NCBI RefSeq assembly: GCF_963259705.1
Contig: NC_081842.1
Location: forward strand, 68,274,787 to 68,338,786
Reading direction: 5' to 3'
DNA from: Myotis daubentonii
Taxonomy: Eukaryota; Chordata; Mammalia; Chiroptera; Vespertilionidae
DNA: 64,000 nt
Part shown: piece by piece, positions 1 to 9,148 of the stretch
How the letters are laid out: each line of letters starts with the position of its first letter
How positions within the stretch are numbered: the first letter of the stretch is position 1
Notes under the pieces: model-generated
What the model was told of the DNA's origin: nothing
Database searches by the model: none
Seen by the model: the letters and a program-made list of their open reading frames with translations, nothing else
Made by a program: the position numbers and the translations under genes

Positions 1-673
1 TACACCTGCTCCACATTTAGTTCTCCCTCTTATGGCAGAATTCTTAAGCTTTTATGACTTCTGTGATTCTTAAAACTTACCAGACTGGCTGCTAGAAACC
101 TCTCTTGTTTTTCAGAAGGTGGTACTGCAATTCAAGTTTGTGACTTCTCCCTTGTCATAGAACCTGGTCTGCTTTTCTGAGAGCACTCTGTTTTCACTTG
201 GGAGTGTGCAGAGGATCCTGCCACAGACTGGGAGAGGCATGGATTTAGCATTTGGGACATTTGGGGTGCTCACAGTGCTTTTGGGGGATCCACATGGTCA
301 GAGTTTCTGCTGAAGACCTGAGTATAGTCAGCAGGAACCACATCTCATTAATGCCTTTTGATGTTCTTATCTGCCTCTTTCCTTGTCTTCTCCCTCTTCC
401 CAGTTGTAGAGCTCCCACCTCAGTGCTTTGGGTACCGCTAGAGAGAAACAGTTTTTTTCCAACAGTGTTCACACATCTGGCATAGTCAACATCACTCACT
501 GCTCCCCTTTTCCTCTCAGGGAAGTCAACCATTTAGATAGTTCAGTGTCTTGCTGTGTAGCCTTGGGGGATATGTGGTGCTGACAAAGTTTCTTTTACCC
601 TCTCTAATGCATCCAAGCTGTATTGTTCTTCTGTCCCAATGGCATGCTATAATCTCCTCCGAGAGGGCTGACC
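1..673. other. No feature recognised
   Basis: Ordinary mammalian single-copy-looking sequence. Short open frames occur on both strands, but none shows domain similarity that I recognise, splice structure or codon bias. Confidence 0.5.
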
Positions 674-681
674 CTCTAAAT

Positions 682-894
682 CAGCGGTTCTCAACCTGTG
701 GGTCACGACCCCTTTGGTGGTCGAATGACCCTTTCACGGGGCTTGCCTAAGACCATCCTGCATATCAGATATTTACATTATGATTCATAAAAGTAGCAAA
801 ATTACAGTTACAAAGTAGTAACAAAAATAATTTTATGGTTGGGGTCACAACATGAGGAACTGTATTTAAAGGGCCAGGAGGTTGAGAACCACTG
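682..894. mobile_element. SPIN-type non-autonomous hAT transposon
   Basis: A 213-bp element starts CAGCGGTTCTCAACCTGTGG and ends with GGTTGAGAACCACTG, which are imperfect terminal inverted repeats. It is flanked by a perfect 8-bp duplication, CTCTAAAT (674-681 and 895-902), the size expected for hAT transposases. Ends and interior match the non-autonomous SPIN group (URR1 in rodents), known for horizontal transfer among vesper bats, bushbaby, tenrec, rodents, opossum and reptiles. It has no coding capacity. Confidence 0.9.
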
Positions 895-902
895 CTCTAA
901 AT

Positions 903-2047
903 GCTTTTTCTCATCCATTGGTGTCTGTCCAAATCAGCACTCTCCACGTTTTTCCCGACTGTCACTGAAAGGGGTTGGGGCAGGTCTGCTGGCTCCTGCT
1001 GGTGCTGCAGCCTGTACTGAAATGAATCTGCCTATTACCAAATGCACAGGTGGGTGAGACTCCTTCCAGGATCTGTGGCATATGATGCTGGGTCCTACAA
1101 CTCCCACACAGACACTTGTTTGTGGATGGGTGCCTAATTATTCTTTACAAGGGGGAAAAAAATAAGGGATGTTTTACACCACCGTGAAGATGACATCACT
1201 GACATTTATAGTTTTATAAGCAGACTTAAACATGTTTGGAGTCTGAGGAAAAGAAGCCAGTAGAGAGACTGATGTAAAACCCAGGTAATGGAGATGAAAT
1301 GTGAGTCACAAAAAGAGAAGGGACTCCCTTTGAGTAACGAGGGAAAGAGGCGGGGGTAGAAGAGGCACAAGAGGAAAATGGGAGACTGGATCTATGCTTA
1401 AATGTTTCTGTTGTGGTGTCCTCCTGTACCACAGACATGAATGCCTTGCTCTGTGTTCCCCTGTGAGAATGATTGTCTGAGGAAACTGCCACTGTGCTGC
1501 AGGGCATGCAGAAGGCGCTAGAGTTAGATCCTGAGCAATAACGTCATTACATCCTTGGAAGATCCAGGCAGAAAGGTGTAAAATGTATACCTATTTCTGC
1601 TCAGGCATGGTGGAGAAACTGAAGGTGTAGGAGTTGGTTTAATACCCAAAAGCTTTTCAGCTTCTGGACCAGCAGGAGACAGCACCTAAGTCAGGGAGGC
1701 AGTGTTTTCCTTGAGTGTTGGCATAAGCGGTCATGGGGAGGTGCCTCTCACAAGTGAGTCCTGGCCATCAAATATCAAACTTAAAGAACACGTGTTGCTG
1801 AGCACATCTGAGGAACTTCCTAGAAACACTTCAAAAAATAACTGAAACAGATTTTGACTTGAAAAACAAGGAGGCAGGCCTGACCAAGATCCCCAGTCAG
1901 GCACAAAAAGATGAACAGTGGTAAAATTTGGATTACCAATGTTAATGTTACATTATCATGTACCCAAAGGATCATGATATTAGAGGATCTATTGACAGCA
2001 TGAATTTCAGCAACTCATTTTTGTTTATTTCTAAAATAGAATCACCC
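903..2047. other. No feature recognised
   Basis: Mixed-composition sequence without recognisable genes or repeats. A 93-codon frame (1226-1507, minus) resembles no family I know. Confidence 0.45.
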
Positions 2048-2065
2048 TTAGTTATGGAGGGTTTA

Positions 2066-2183
2066 TATGACACTCCATCTACTTAGTTGTGTCAAAAAAC
2101 TAGGAATCATCCATCATCCTTCTGTTTCTTCCTTCCATCACCTGGTGCTTCCTCAAAAATGTATCCTTATTCTACTTCAGCAT
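2066..2183 (+). repeat. Inserted copy of nearby sequence, flanked by a target-site-like duplication
   Basis: Bases 2068-2175 match 3085-3192 over 108 bp with two differences that I can see (C/T at two sites). The copy lies between TTAGTTATGGAGGGTTTA (2048-2065) and TTAGTTATGGAGGTTTA (2184-2200), a 17-18 bp direct repeat differing by one G. That is the length of an L1-type target duplication. There is no poly(A) tail and no similarity to a mobile element. Only this copy has flanking repeats, so it is probably the derived one. Confidence 0.7.
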
Positions 2184-2200
2184 TTAGTTATGGAGGTTTA

Positions 2201-2850
2201 AATCCTAAATCAAAAACTGAAACACAGCACAGCTCATGTGATTTTAATGTATAAGATTTGAAGATATTTTGTTTTCATGAAGAGATGCTATCTCAGGAGG
2301 TGCGGGGCAGGGCGTATGTGTTCTCTGGACTAGAGAGAGATGAGTATCACTGAATGTGTAAGGCAGAGCCAATGTGCATACCATGCATATATGTGTATGT
2401 GTTTACTCCTGTCAAAATTATCAATATACTCTTGCCTTTAATTTCATCCAAACTGCAGAGCTCATGTACTCATTATGGTGTCAAAATGCCCCAAAAACAG
2501 GTTTAGAGAGAGATATTTCTAACTTTTCTTAAAGAAACCATGCCTAAAATATATGTTCATTATTGTTGCTTTACATAAAATAACTTCAAGTGTAGGATGT
2601 ATACATTATTTCTACAATCTAAGATTGATATTTATAGTTTGAGTTGTCCCTCTAAAGACATACCTTTTATATGCCAACAATGCCTCAGCTGATATCTCTA
2701 GCCCTTATCTAAACTCCAGATTCACAGACCTAACTTTGTACCTGATATGTTCACTTAGATGTCTGATATAAATCTCATACTTGATGTGTCTAACACTAAA
2801 TTCTTAATTTACTTCTACTTTTAAGCCTTCTTCTGCTATCATTTCTTTCT
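2201..2850. other. No feature recognised
   Basis: AT-rich sequence without recognisable coding or repeat content. Confidence 0.45.
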
Positions 2851-3067
2851 TTTTTTATATTTTTATTGATTTCAGAGAGGAAGGGAGAGGGAGAGAGAGA
2901 TAGAAATATCAATGATGAGAGAGAATCATTGATTGGCTGCCTCCTGCACGCCACCTACTGGGGAGTGAGCCCACAACCTGGGCATGTGCCCTTGACTGGA
3001 ATAAATCCTGGGACCCTTCAATCCACAGGTCGACACTCTATCCACTGAGCCAAACCCACTAGGGCTG
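2851..3067 (-). mobile_element. VES SINE (bat tRNA-derived), minus strand
   Basis: Read on the minus strand it has the tRNA-like head (GTTTGGCTCAGTGGATAGAG), a degenerate B box, the GGCAGCCAATCAATG-type middle and an A-rich tail (at 2851-2870 on plus). The match is diverged. Flanking target repeats are not clear. Confidence 0.85.
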
Positions 3068-3084
3068 GCTTTTCTATTAGTAAC

Positions 3085-3192
3085 TGACACTCCATCTACT
3101 TAGTTGTGTCAAAAAACTAGGAATCATCCATCATCTTTCTGTTTCTTCCTTCCATCACCTGGTGTTTCCTCAAAAATGTATCCTTATTCTAC
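3085..3192 (+). repeat. Probable donor copy of the 108-bp duplicated segment
   Basis: Near-identical to 2068-2175 (two differences). The similarity resumes for a few bases beyond 3192 after a 5-bp gap (CTTCAG). It has no flanking direct repeats and is taken as the original locus. Confidence 0.65.
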
Positions 3193-4595
3193 CTCCTCTT
3201 CAGTATACCCTTTAATAGCACCCTATTCACAGTCACTGTAATTGTTCTGTGATGGCAGCACTTTGCCAGCTTTCCTACCTTCCCTCTTGACCACCTGAAA
3301 TTCATTCTTCACTCAGTAGCCAGAACAAACTTTTAAAAACATAACGTAGTTAATGTCACTTTACTATTTAATATCCTCCAATTGGGATTTTAAGAAGATA
3401 ATAAGTAACACCCCCACCCATTTTTACAGCTCTCTAGTCTGTATTCTATTGAGAGATGGAAAGATTTGGACGGATAAGATACAAATATTAGTTTTGTTGT
3501 TAATAAATGCTTGGCTTGGCAGATGTTGCCTAGGAGTGAGTATGGCCATAAAGAACTCACTAATATTTAACTTAACTTCCTATTTATTTTTCCCTTATCT
3601 TAGAGTGTGGTTAGGATATATTCCCTGGACACAGACAATAGTGTAGTGAAGGCCAAGGGAGGGATAGGCAGCAGATGGGTGAAGGTGGGCAAAGTGGGGG
3701 GGAGGGATGGAAGACATCTGTGCTAGTGTCAACATTACATTTTTTTAATAAAAAAATAAAGTGTGGTTAGTATTTGAGGGAAGCATCTTCATGAAAATAG
3801 AAACAAGATTGCCCTTATACATTTCTGATCTTCTCCCCCAAGAGGAATTCCACGCTCCTGGTTGCCCATAAGCTTAATCATTAACTTTGTTAAGGTTTAA
3901 AGAGAACAAAAACAACATTACCTTTGCCTTAAGTTTTTGGTCTCTGCCACTACTCGAGGGGAGGCATGTCTGATCCGACTAGTAAGTTTGAAAAAAGAAA
4001 TGTGACTCGGTGGGGTTCACCCCTTTTGGAGTTTCTTGTTGTCTTCCTTCCCCCACAAAGTTCTTGTTTCTGTTTCTGCTTTGATGGAAACCACCGATGT
4101 CACATGGTTGTTTATCTGTGCTGATGAGTGGGCTGGTACATTTTCTGCTCCAGAAAGTCCTACTCGATGGGCAACACCGAGCTTGGACATCACCTGCTCT
4201 ATGAAGTCTTTCCTAGTTAGGTTTCATTTCACATGTGTCTCGGTTCTTGTAAATACTGGTACATACGTGAGTGGTTTACTAACCTAACCTACCATGCATA
4301 CAGATGCTTTTCTTATTTTTATGTTTGTAATTTAGAACACACTTAGCTTTTCAAGAGTAAGAATAGTGCTGTATTTTTTGCTGTGTTTTGTTTTGTGTGG
4401 TTTTTTCCTTTTCACTTTATACTCTCAGAACTCTGGTACAGAATTCACTCAGAAAATATTTGTTAAATAAATTTTCTTTTCCTCTTTGTCCCCTTCCTCC
4501 CTCCCTTCCTTCATTTTCTCTCCTTATTTCTCTGTCTTCTACTTTTTAAATCATGTACATAATACTTTGTGTGTAGTAGGCATCTTCTTGACACA
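3193..4595. other. No feature recognised
   Basis: Ordinary AT-rich sequence with T-rich tracts near 4330-4500. The open frame at 3353-3646 has no recognisable similarity. Confidence 0.45.
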
Positions 4596-4599
4596 CAGG

Positions 4600-5691
4600 T
4601 GTTGTGCCCAGATTTCAAAGTTCCCAAGACCCCCAGGGAGCCAGTCAGTCCGATGCAAAAGCAAAGAGTCCTTTATTATGCAAGCCGGCCTGCGCTCCCC
4701 GTTCACCAGACCCACCGACACAGCGGAAAGTCCAGTGGCCGAGAGAGAGAGGCCTGATGGGACAGGGGGTTTTAAAGGGGGGTGGAGTGAGGGCAGGAGA
4801 GGGCACTGTGGGCCCTGCCGATTGGCCAGGCACAAGTCGGTACAGGATGTGGTCATAGTGATGGCGTGCACTTCCCTTGATCATCATTGGTCAATCCAGA
4901 GAAATCCTGGGTGTGGCTAGCAGCGGCTTCTTCCCGTGAGGAAGCACATGGTTCTGTCCCAAGATGGAGGACCCAAGGCAAGATGGAGGGCGTAGTCCTT
5001 GTCCGGCTCCTGCTGCTGCTGCTCGAACTCGCCACAAGGCAGGATGGCCTCCCCGCACAGCACCCACAGCTGGCCTGCGGGCAGACCGGGACTCCAGCGC
5101 ATCTGGGCGGCACAGGCCCAGCAAACGGGGTGCGGCCGCTGGAGCGGCCCAGCTCTGGAGGAGCGTCATCCGCTCGGAGCAGGCCCAGCCCATGGGGCCA
5201 GTGCACTACAGCATGGCGGCCTCCCCGAGCCTGGGCACGCGCCCCACTCCGCTGCCGCCGCTGCTGCACCGGGCCCGGTCCGGAGGGCAGCGGGCAGGTG
5301 GCAGCCCGTGCCGGGCTCCCGCCGTGGGCCAGGGAGCCAATGCCCCCCCCCATGGGGCCCGGCGGCCGGCCCACGCAGGCCCCGGCCCCCCCGACCGGGC
5401 CCCGAGGGCCGCATGGACCTCCGGCCCCAGCGCGGGCAAGCGGCAGCCGACCACGGGGGAAGGGAGGAAAGAGCCAGGCGGTGAGGCCTTCCGCTCCTAT
5501 GACCTCCCCCGTGGTCGGTCGCCGCCCGGCCCCACCCCTCGGCCCGCCACCGGCCACCACGCAGCCGGTCCGGACACTCGGACCCGCTCCGGGGAGGCCA
5601 GGCCCTATGGCGGGCGCGGAGGGATCTCAGAGCCGGGCGGTCAGACTCCTCCCCCCCGCACCGCCCAGAGAGGCGGGCGGTGCGCCTTTCA
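4600..5691 (-). repeat. 3' LTR of the class I ERV, with long CpG-rich U3
   Basis: Minus-strand LTR of 1,092 bp, beginning TGAAAGGC at 5691, directly after a GGGGGGAA polypurine tract, and ending GGGCACAACA at 4600. The poly(A) signal AATAAA lies at 4672-4677, a TTTAAAA box at 4770-4776 and CCAAT-type boxes near 4820 and 4885. The U5/R/proximal U3 (4600-5004) aligns with the solo LTR at 10838-11236. The other part, 5005-5680, is a very GC- and CpG-rich block that the solo LTR lacks. CAGG at 4596-4599 would be the 4-bp target repeat, but its partner is lost. Confidence 0.88.
5005..5680 (-). other. CpG-rich expansion inside U3
   Basis: About 675 bp of dense CpG sequence between the LTR start and the U3 portion shared with the solo LTR. 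It holds inverted repeats: CCGACCACGGGGGA (5447-5460) pairs with 5505-5518, and GCACCGCCC pairs with GGGCGGTGC across 5658-5684. Long open frames run through it in several frames on both strands, as expected where stop codons are rare for compositional reasons. I recognise no protein. CpG density has not decayed, which fits youth or low germline methylation. Confidence 0.65.
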
Positions 5692-5700
5692 TTCCCCCCT
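5692..5700 (-). promoter_or_regulatory. Polypurine tract (plus-strand primer) of the class I ERV
   Basis: On the minus strand AGGGGGGAA directly precedes the LTR start TGAAAG, the same arrangement as in murine leukaemia-type gammaretroviruses. It fixes the 3' LTR boundary at 5691. Confidence 0.85.
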
Positions 5701-6152
5701 TGTCTTGGAACTTCCGGCTCAATCATGAGACGGACTACAATTCTATTCCACCAAAACTATCAACTGAACTATCCCTATAAGGCTAACAAATGGTCCGGTG
5801 GAAGTGAAAGAAACCATTTTAGATTTAATAACTTCTATTCTAAACAGGCTTTTTTCCAGCTTTACTACCCCTGACATGGGCATGGTGACTCAGGCCTGCA
5901 AGACAGTATACAGGCTGCCAACTGTTAGCTTTCTCTCAACAGAGTCCAAAACCTGATGGGCACCCTTTCCTTCCCAGTTGGGCACCTGCCCCCTTTCCAG
6001 CTAGACACCCTTTACTTTTGGGGGTCACCCCACACAGCTCCCTTCCAGGACAGCCAACATACATTCAAAACCTGCAAAAGAATCAAAGGTTAATATAACA
6101 TATCAATACAATGAAACATCATGGCTGCTTTAGGCAGCCAAATCTTCTGCTA

Positions 6153-6278
6153 CTAAACATGTGACCCCATAAATTGTCCTTGTCTCTTTGGAGCCTTGTC
6201 CATGAAGATGCAGGCATTATCTAAGTGTATTACACAGTATTGTGGGGGCTCCTGGTGACAGGAGTGATCGCGAGCCAT
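6153..6278 (-). pseudogene. env start remnant of the class I ERV
   Basis: A minus-strand frame of 41 codons starts at the ATG at 6278, about 10 bases after the integrase stop, where gammaretroviral env begins. It ends in a TAG at 6153. The expected signal peptide, surface domain and transmembrane region are absent. Sequence between 5706 and 6150 may hold a decayed end of the transmembrane subunit, but I cannot prove it. Position rather than sequence supports this call. Confidence 0.5.
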
Positions 6279-6288
6279 GTTACCGGCA

Positions 6289-6456
6289 TCAGGCAGGTCG
6301 AGCACGCCGTAGCTTGAGCTTGAGCGGGTTACATTGATCTCGATCGATGCTCCATTTGGTGATGAAGTCTTTCCGGGTCATGGATGGATCCGCTGACCGC
6401 ACGTGAGTGTGATGGATCCAGGTCGTGACGCCGTCTACCTTTACAGTCTTGGGATC
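6289..6456 (-). pseudogene. Integrase C-terminal remnant (class I ERV pol)
   Basis: The minus-strand frame from 6456 to the stop at 6289 (55 codons) resembles the end of gammaretroviral integrase. It has the KVDG-x3-WIH-x-(T/S)HV block of the C-terminal domain, followed about 30 residues later by NPLKLKL. In the family this SH3-like domain binds DNA. Reverse transcriptase, RNase H and the integrase catalytic core are not recognisable upstream, so the polyprotein is deleted or decayed beyond recognition. Confidence 0.8.
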
Positions 6457-6459
6457 TTG

Positions 6460-7740
6460 AGCAGACAGGAACAGATGTGGAGGCCTCCCTTTCTCACATC
6501 CTAGGACAGGACTTTTGACCTATGTCTCATCCAGATAGAAACGGTCCACATTTATACCACAAAATACCAACAAATCAGTTTCAGTTGTGTAGCCAGTCTG
6601 AGTTTTGGCTTCTGTCTGGAAGTCTCAGAGATGGTGAATACCATCTAGAAGCTATTAATCCATTCACACAGTCCCCCAAAAGTTAAAGAGGAAGGAAAGA
6701 ATCATTCAATGTCACTCAAGAGGATTTCGGCGAAACAACAAAATTGACAGATTAAACACATTGGAAAACCAAGGCCAGAAGTACCCTCTGACGTTTCAGG
6801 GGTACCAAGGAAGGAGAAGTTAGGCCATGACCAGCCCTTCTCACAATCCACCATTAGTGACCAGTCCCAGCTCACTGGTCTACCATCCATTTAACATTTC
6901 TTTTTTCCTCCTATCACACCAAGGCCATGCTTTCCAGGTAGCTAGAACTTTTAGCCTTAATTTTTAGGTGATTAGCACTAGTTAAACAATTTTAAACAAC
7001 AAAGATACATATTTAAGTAAACACATTATCTAGAACCTAGGTTAAACTTAGGCATATCCTGGGTCTCCCAAATACTGAGTTGGCAAGGTAACTGGAGCCC
7101 TTTAAGATCAGTGTGAAACCACAGTTTCTACCTGAAAGACTTTGACATAACCTTTAATTGTCCTTAGTTTAAGGAAAGCAGTGTTTTCTAGATTTCATTT
7201 CTCAATACTTAACCAACAGATTTAATTCTGTCTTCTAGATTTTTCATGAGGCAAATTACTTTTTACTTTCAAGCGGCTCTGGAGAACCACATTGGAGCCT
7301 TGCAAGACAGGTTTTTGGCCTCCCTGGTCTTTTCAGATGTAAATTGACCACATTCTTTAAGATTTTGCTGCAGGCAGGAGGCGACTATCTCCTCCCTCCA
7401 TTAAGAAAAGCTTTCTTAATTAACAAAGGACCAGTTTTTTGGTTTTGTTTTTTTTTTTTTCTTTCAGAAAAACTGTTCTCTATTATGGATTAGTCTTGGG
7501 ATTTATCCTGCACTTTTGAAAGGAGACGCTAGCTCAAAACCCTATCCAAAATCGGACGGTGCGCACATTAGTTTTAAGCCAGCTTTTCTCCTTACACGTG
7601 CACAGAAATCCAAGACGCATTTACATCTGGGGAGGGGGTGACCTGTTTCCACAGACCTTCACTCAGGCAGCCTCCGACTGCCACACAAAGGAGGGGGGAG
7701 GGCAGTCCCCCTCCCTCCACACTCGCATACCTTCACCAGA
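6460..7740 (-). other. Unassigned interior of the class I ERV
   Basis: About 1.3 kb where gag and pol should lie. No capsid, nucleocapsid, protease or polymerase motifs are readable on the minus strand. A poly(T) run at 7448-7461 and AT-rich composition unlike the flanking leader suggest replacement or heavy decay. Only the retroviral parts on either side define it. Confidence 0.4.
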
Positions 7741-7743
7741 CAT

Positions 7744-7863
7744 TCAAACAATCCATTCAATTCCTAACAACTTCCCAACCCCTGAGGGAGCTCTAAAGCC
7801 TCCCCCAGTCTCCTTGAAATGATCAATCACAATACGCAAAGGTGCAGTCTGAGTCCATCCCAT
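7744..7863 (-). pseudogene. gag matrix start, truncated by a stop (class I ERV)
   Basis: Minus-strand ATG at 7863 opens MGWTQTAPL, the myristoylation-type start (Met-Gly, then TxT-x-PL) seen at the N-terminus of gammaretroviral Gag. The frame ends at a TGA at 7744 after 39 codons. Matrix proteins of this group are well over 100 residues, so this is a fragment. It lies about 380 bases below the primer-binding site, a normal leader length. Confidence 0.82.
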
Positions 7864-7997
7864 AACATCCATCCAGTACAAACACAGAACACTGAACAGG
7901 GCCCGAAAATACAGGCTTCCAATTCCATGGAAGCCAAACCCGAAAGCTAGACAATGGCCTTATACCAAACTAGCTAGCAGGAGCGACCTGCTTTCCG

Positions 7998-8043
7998 CGA
8001 GGGGCATATCCATCCCTCTGAGGGGCATATCCATCCCTCCTGG
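7998..8043. repeat. Short tandem duplication in the ERV leader
   Basis: GAGGGGCATATCCATCCCTC occurs twice head to tail, giving a duplicated unit of about 22 bp in the leader of the class I provirus. Confidence 0.7.
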
Positions 8044-8241
8044 GGGGGCGGAACGTCTTCCAACTCCCCCCCGCCTGTGGTCTTTTCCTGGTGCGTCCAC
8101 CTAGACCCTCTCAGGCAATTACAGATTCCAGAAACGAGCTCACACTGAACAAAACACACAACAAACAAAACAAACAACACACCTACCCCTGCCGCGGTCA
8201 GTCAGACTCTTCGGATTGCGGGTCCCTCGATGGTCCTGGGA

Positions 8242-8259
8242 ACCCCGGGCGAGCCCCCA
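8242..8259 (-). other. Primer-binding site, tRNA-Pro-like (class I ERV)
   Basis: On the minus strand TGGGGGCTCGCCCGGGGT begins three bases below the LTR end (CAACA). It differs at two of 18 positions from the tRNA-Pro site of murine leukaemia-type viruses and is diagnostic for a class I element in this orientation. Confidence 0.88.
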
Positions 8260-8262
8260 AAA

Positions 8263-8642
8263 TGTTGTGCCCAGATTTCAAAGTTCCCAAGACCCCCAGG
8301 GAGCCAGTCAGTCCGATGCAAAAGCAAAGAGTCCTTTATTATGCAAGCCGGCCTGCGCTCCCCGTTCACCAGACCCACCGACACAGCGGAAAGTCCAGTG
8401 GCCGAGAGAGAGAGGCCTGATGGGACAGGGGGCTTTAAAGGGGGGTGGAGTGGGAGCAGGAGAGGGCACTGTGGGCCCTGCCGATTGGCCAGGCACGAGT
8501 CGGTACAGGATGTGGTCATAGTGATGGCGTGCACTTCCCTTGATCATCATTGGTCAATCCAGAGAAATCCTGGGTGTGGCTAGCAGCGGCTTCTTCCCGT
8601 GAGGAAGCACATGGTTCTGTCCCAAGATGGAGGACCCAAGGC
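8263..8642 (-). repeat. Truncated 5' LTR of the class I ERV
   Basis: The 380 bases are about 99% identical to 4600-4979 and hold U5, R and proximal U3. The similarity stops abruptly after GGACCCAAGGC at 8642. Beyond it lies class II ERV leader instead of the rest of U3, so the 5' copy lacks its outer U3, including any equivalent of the CpG-rich block. Confidence 0.9.
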
Positions 8643-8780
8643 GAAACCGTGGCGATCCAAATGCCGAGTCTTCACTCGCGAGTCAATACTGCGCGGCGAC
8701 TCTAAGGGGTGCCTGGCCAGGCGCTTCCAAGCAGACGTTCTCACAGGGGGTCCCCAAGTCACCCACGTTGGGCGCCAGAC
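8643..8780 (-). mobile_element. Class II ERV leader fragment and primer-binding site
   Basis: On the minus strand TGGCGCCCAACGTGGG (8762-8777) is the tRNA-Lys primer site used by betaretroviruses and class II ERVs. It lies three bases below the LTR end. The leader continues to 8643, where it meets the broken class I LTR. No gag start is reached. Confidence 0.88.
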
Positions 8781-9148
8781 TGCCCCGACCCGCGGGACAA
8801 CAACGGGGGAACGCAGAGACACCCTAGGAGAATGAAACAAACAAGAGACACGAAGGAATGGAGGCAAGACAAGTCCTGATCAAGCCTCCAACTTTATTCT
8901 CACAATGGCAGGATATATACTGTTTTAGGGACGGGGGTGGGTGGAGAAGCCTATTAGCTTATCAGCAGGGTTGTAGCAGGCTCCTATGTGGCGGTAGTTG
9001 CTTCAGGGAATAGGATGGTTATCTTTAGCTGTTGACCAAACCTCAGGACATACGTAGTTTCTGGTAATTAGGAGTTTCTGGAGGAACCAGAAACTTATAA
9101 TTCTTAAGATGGCTTTGTCTAAGCCAATATCTCTAATGGCTCCCAACA
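8781..9148 (-). repeat. 5' LTR of a class II (betaretrovirus-like) ERV
   Basis: Minus-strand LTR of 368 bp begins TGTTGGGAGCC at 9148, the start typical of class II LTRs such as rodent IAP, and ends GGTCGGGGCA at 8781. An AATAAA signal lies at 8893-8898 and a GTATATAT box at 8913-8920. It interrupts an L1 ORF1 at 9149. The matching 3' LTR is absent, so its 6-bp target repeat cannot be checked. Confidence 0.85.

Larger units (their letters stand above)
4600..8642 (-). mobile_element. Class I (gammaretrovirus-like) endogenous provirus, internally deleted
   Basis: On the minus strand the order is partial 5' LTR (8642-8263), tRNA-Pro-like primer site, leader, gag start, unassigned interior, integrase C-terminus, env start, polypurine tract and 3' LTR (5691-4600). 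The interior is only about 2.6 kb, against 7 kb or more in complete gammaretroviruses, so most of gag, pol and env is missing. The 380 bp shared by the two LTRs (4600-4979 and 8263-8642) differ at about four sites (about 1%), so integration is fairly recent although the interior is badly degraded. A non-autonomous element copied in trans, or a single damaged copy, are both possible. The outer edge of the 5' LTR is replaced by class II ERV sequence at 8642/8643. Confidence 0.88.

Noticed and set aside
245..532. 95-codon minus-strand frame near the left edge
   Set aside because: No recognisable domain, and a different frame is open on the other strand over the same bases.
1738..1757. GAGGTGCCTCTCACAAGTG-like match to the LTR end at 13700 (inverse)
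   Set aside because: About 17 bases only; neighbouring sequence does not align, so chance is adequate.
2851..3067. tRNA gene
   Set aside because: tRNA-like boxes in this and other VES copies belong to the SINE head; no cloverleaf is complete.
4887..5780. 297-codon plus-strand frame, plus 235- and 254-codon frames in other frames, over the GC-rich LTR
   Set aside because: Several overlapping long frames on both strands reflect scarcity of stop codons in CpG-rich DNA. Composition is Pro/Arg/Ala/Gly-rich without a domain, and the frame crosses the LTR boundary.
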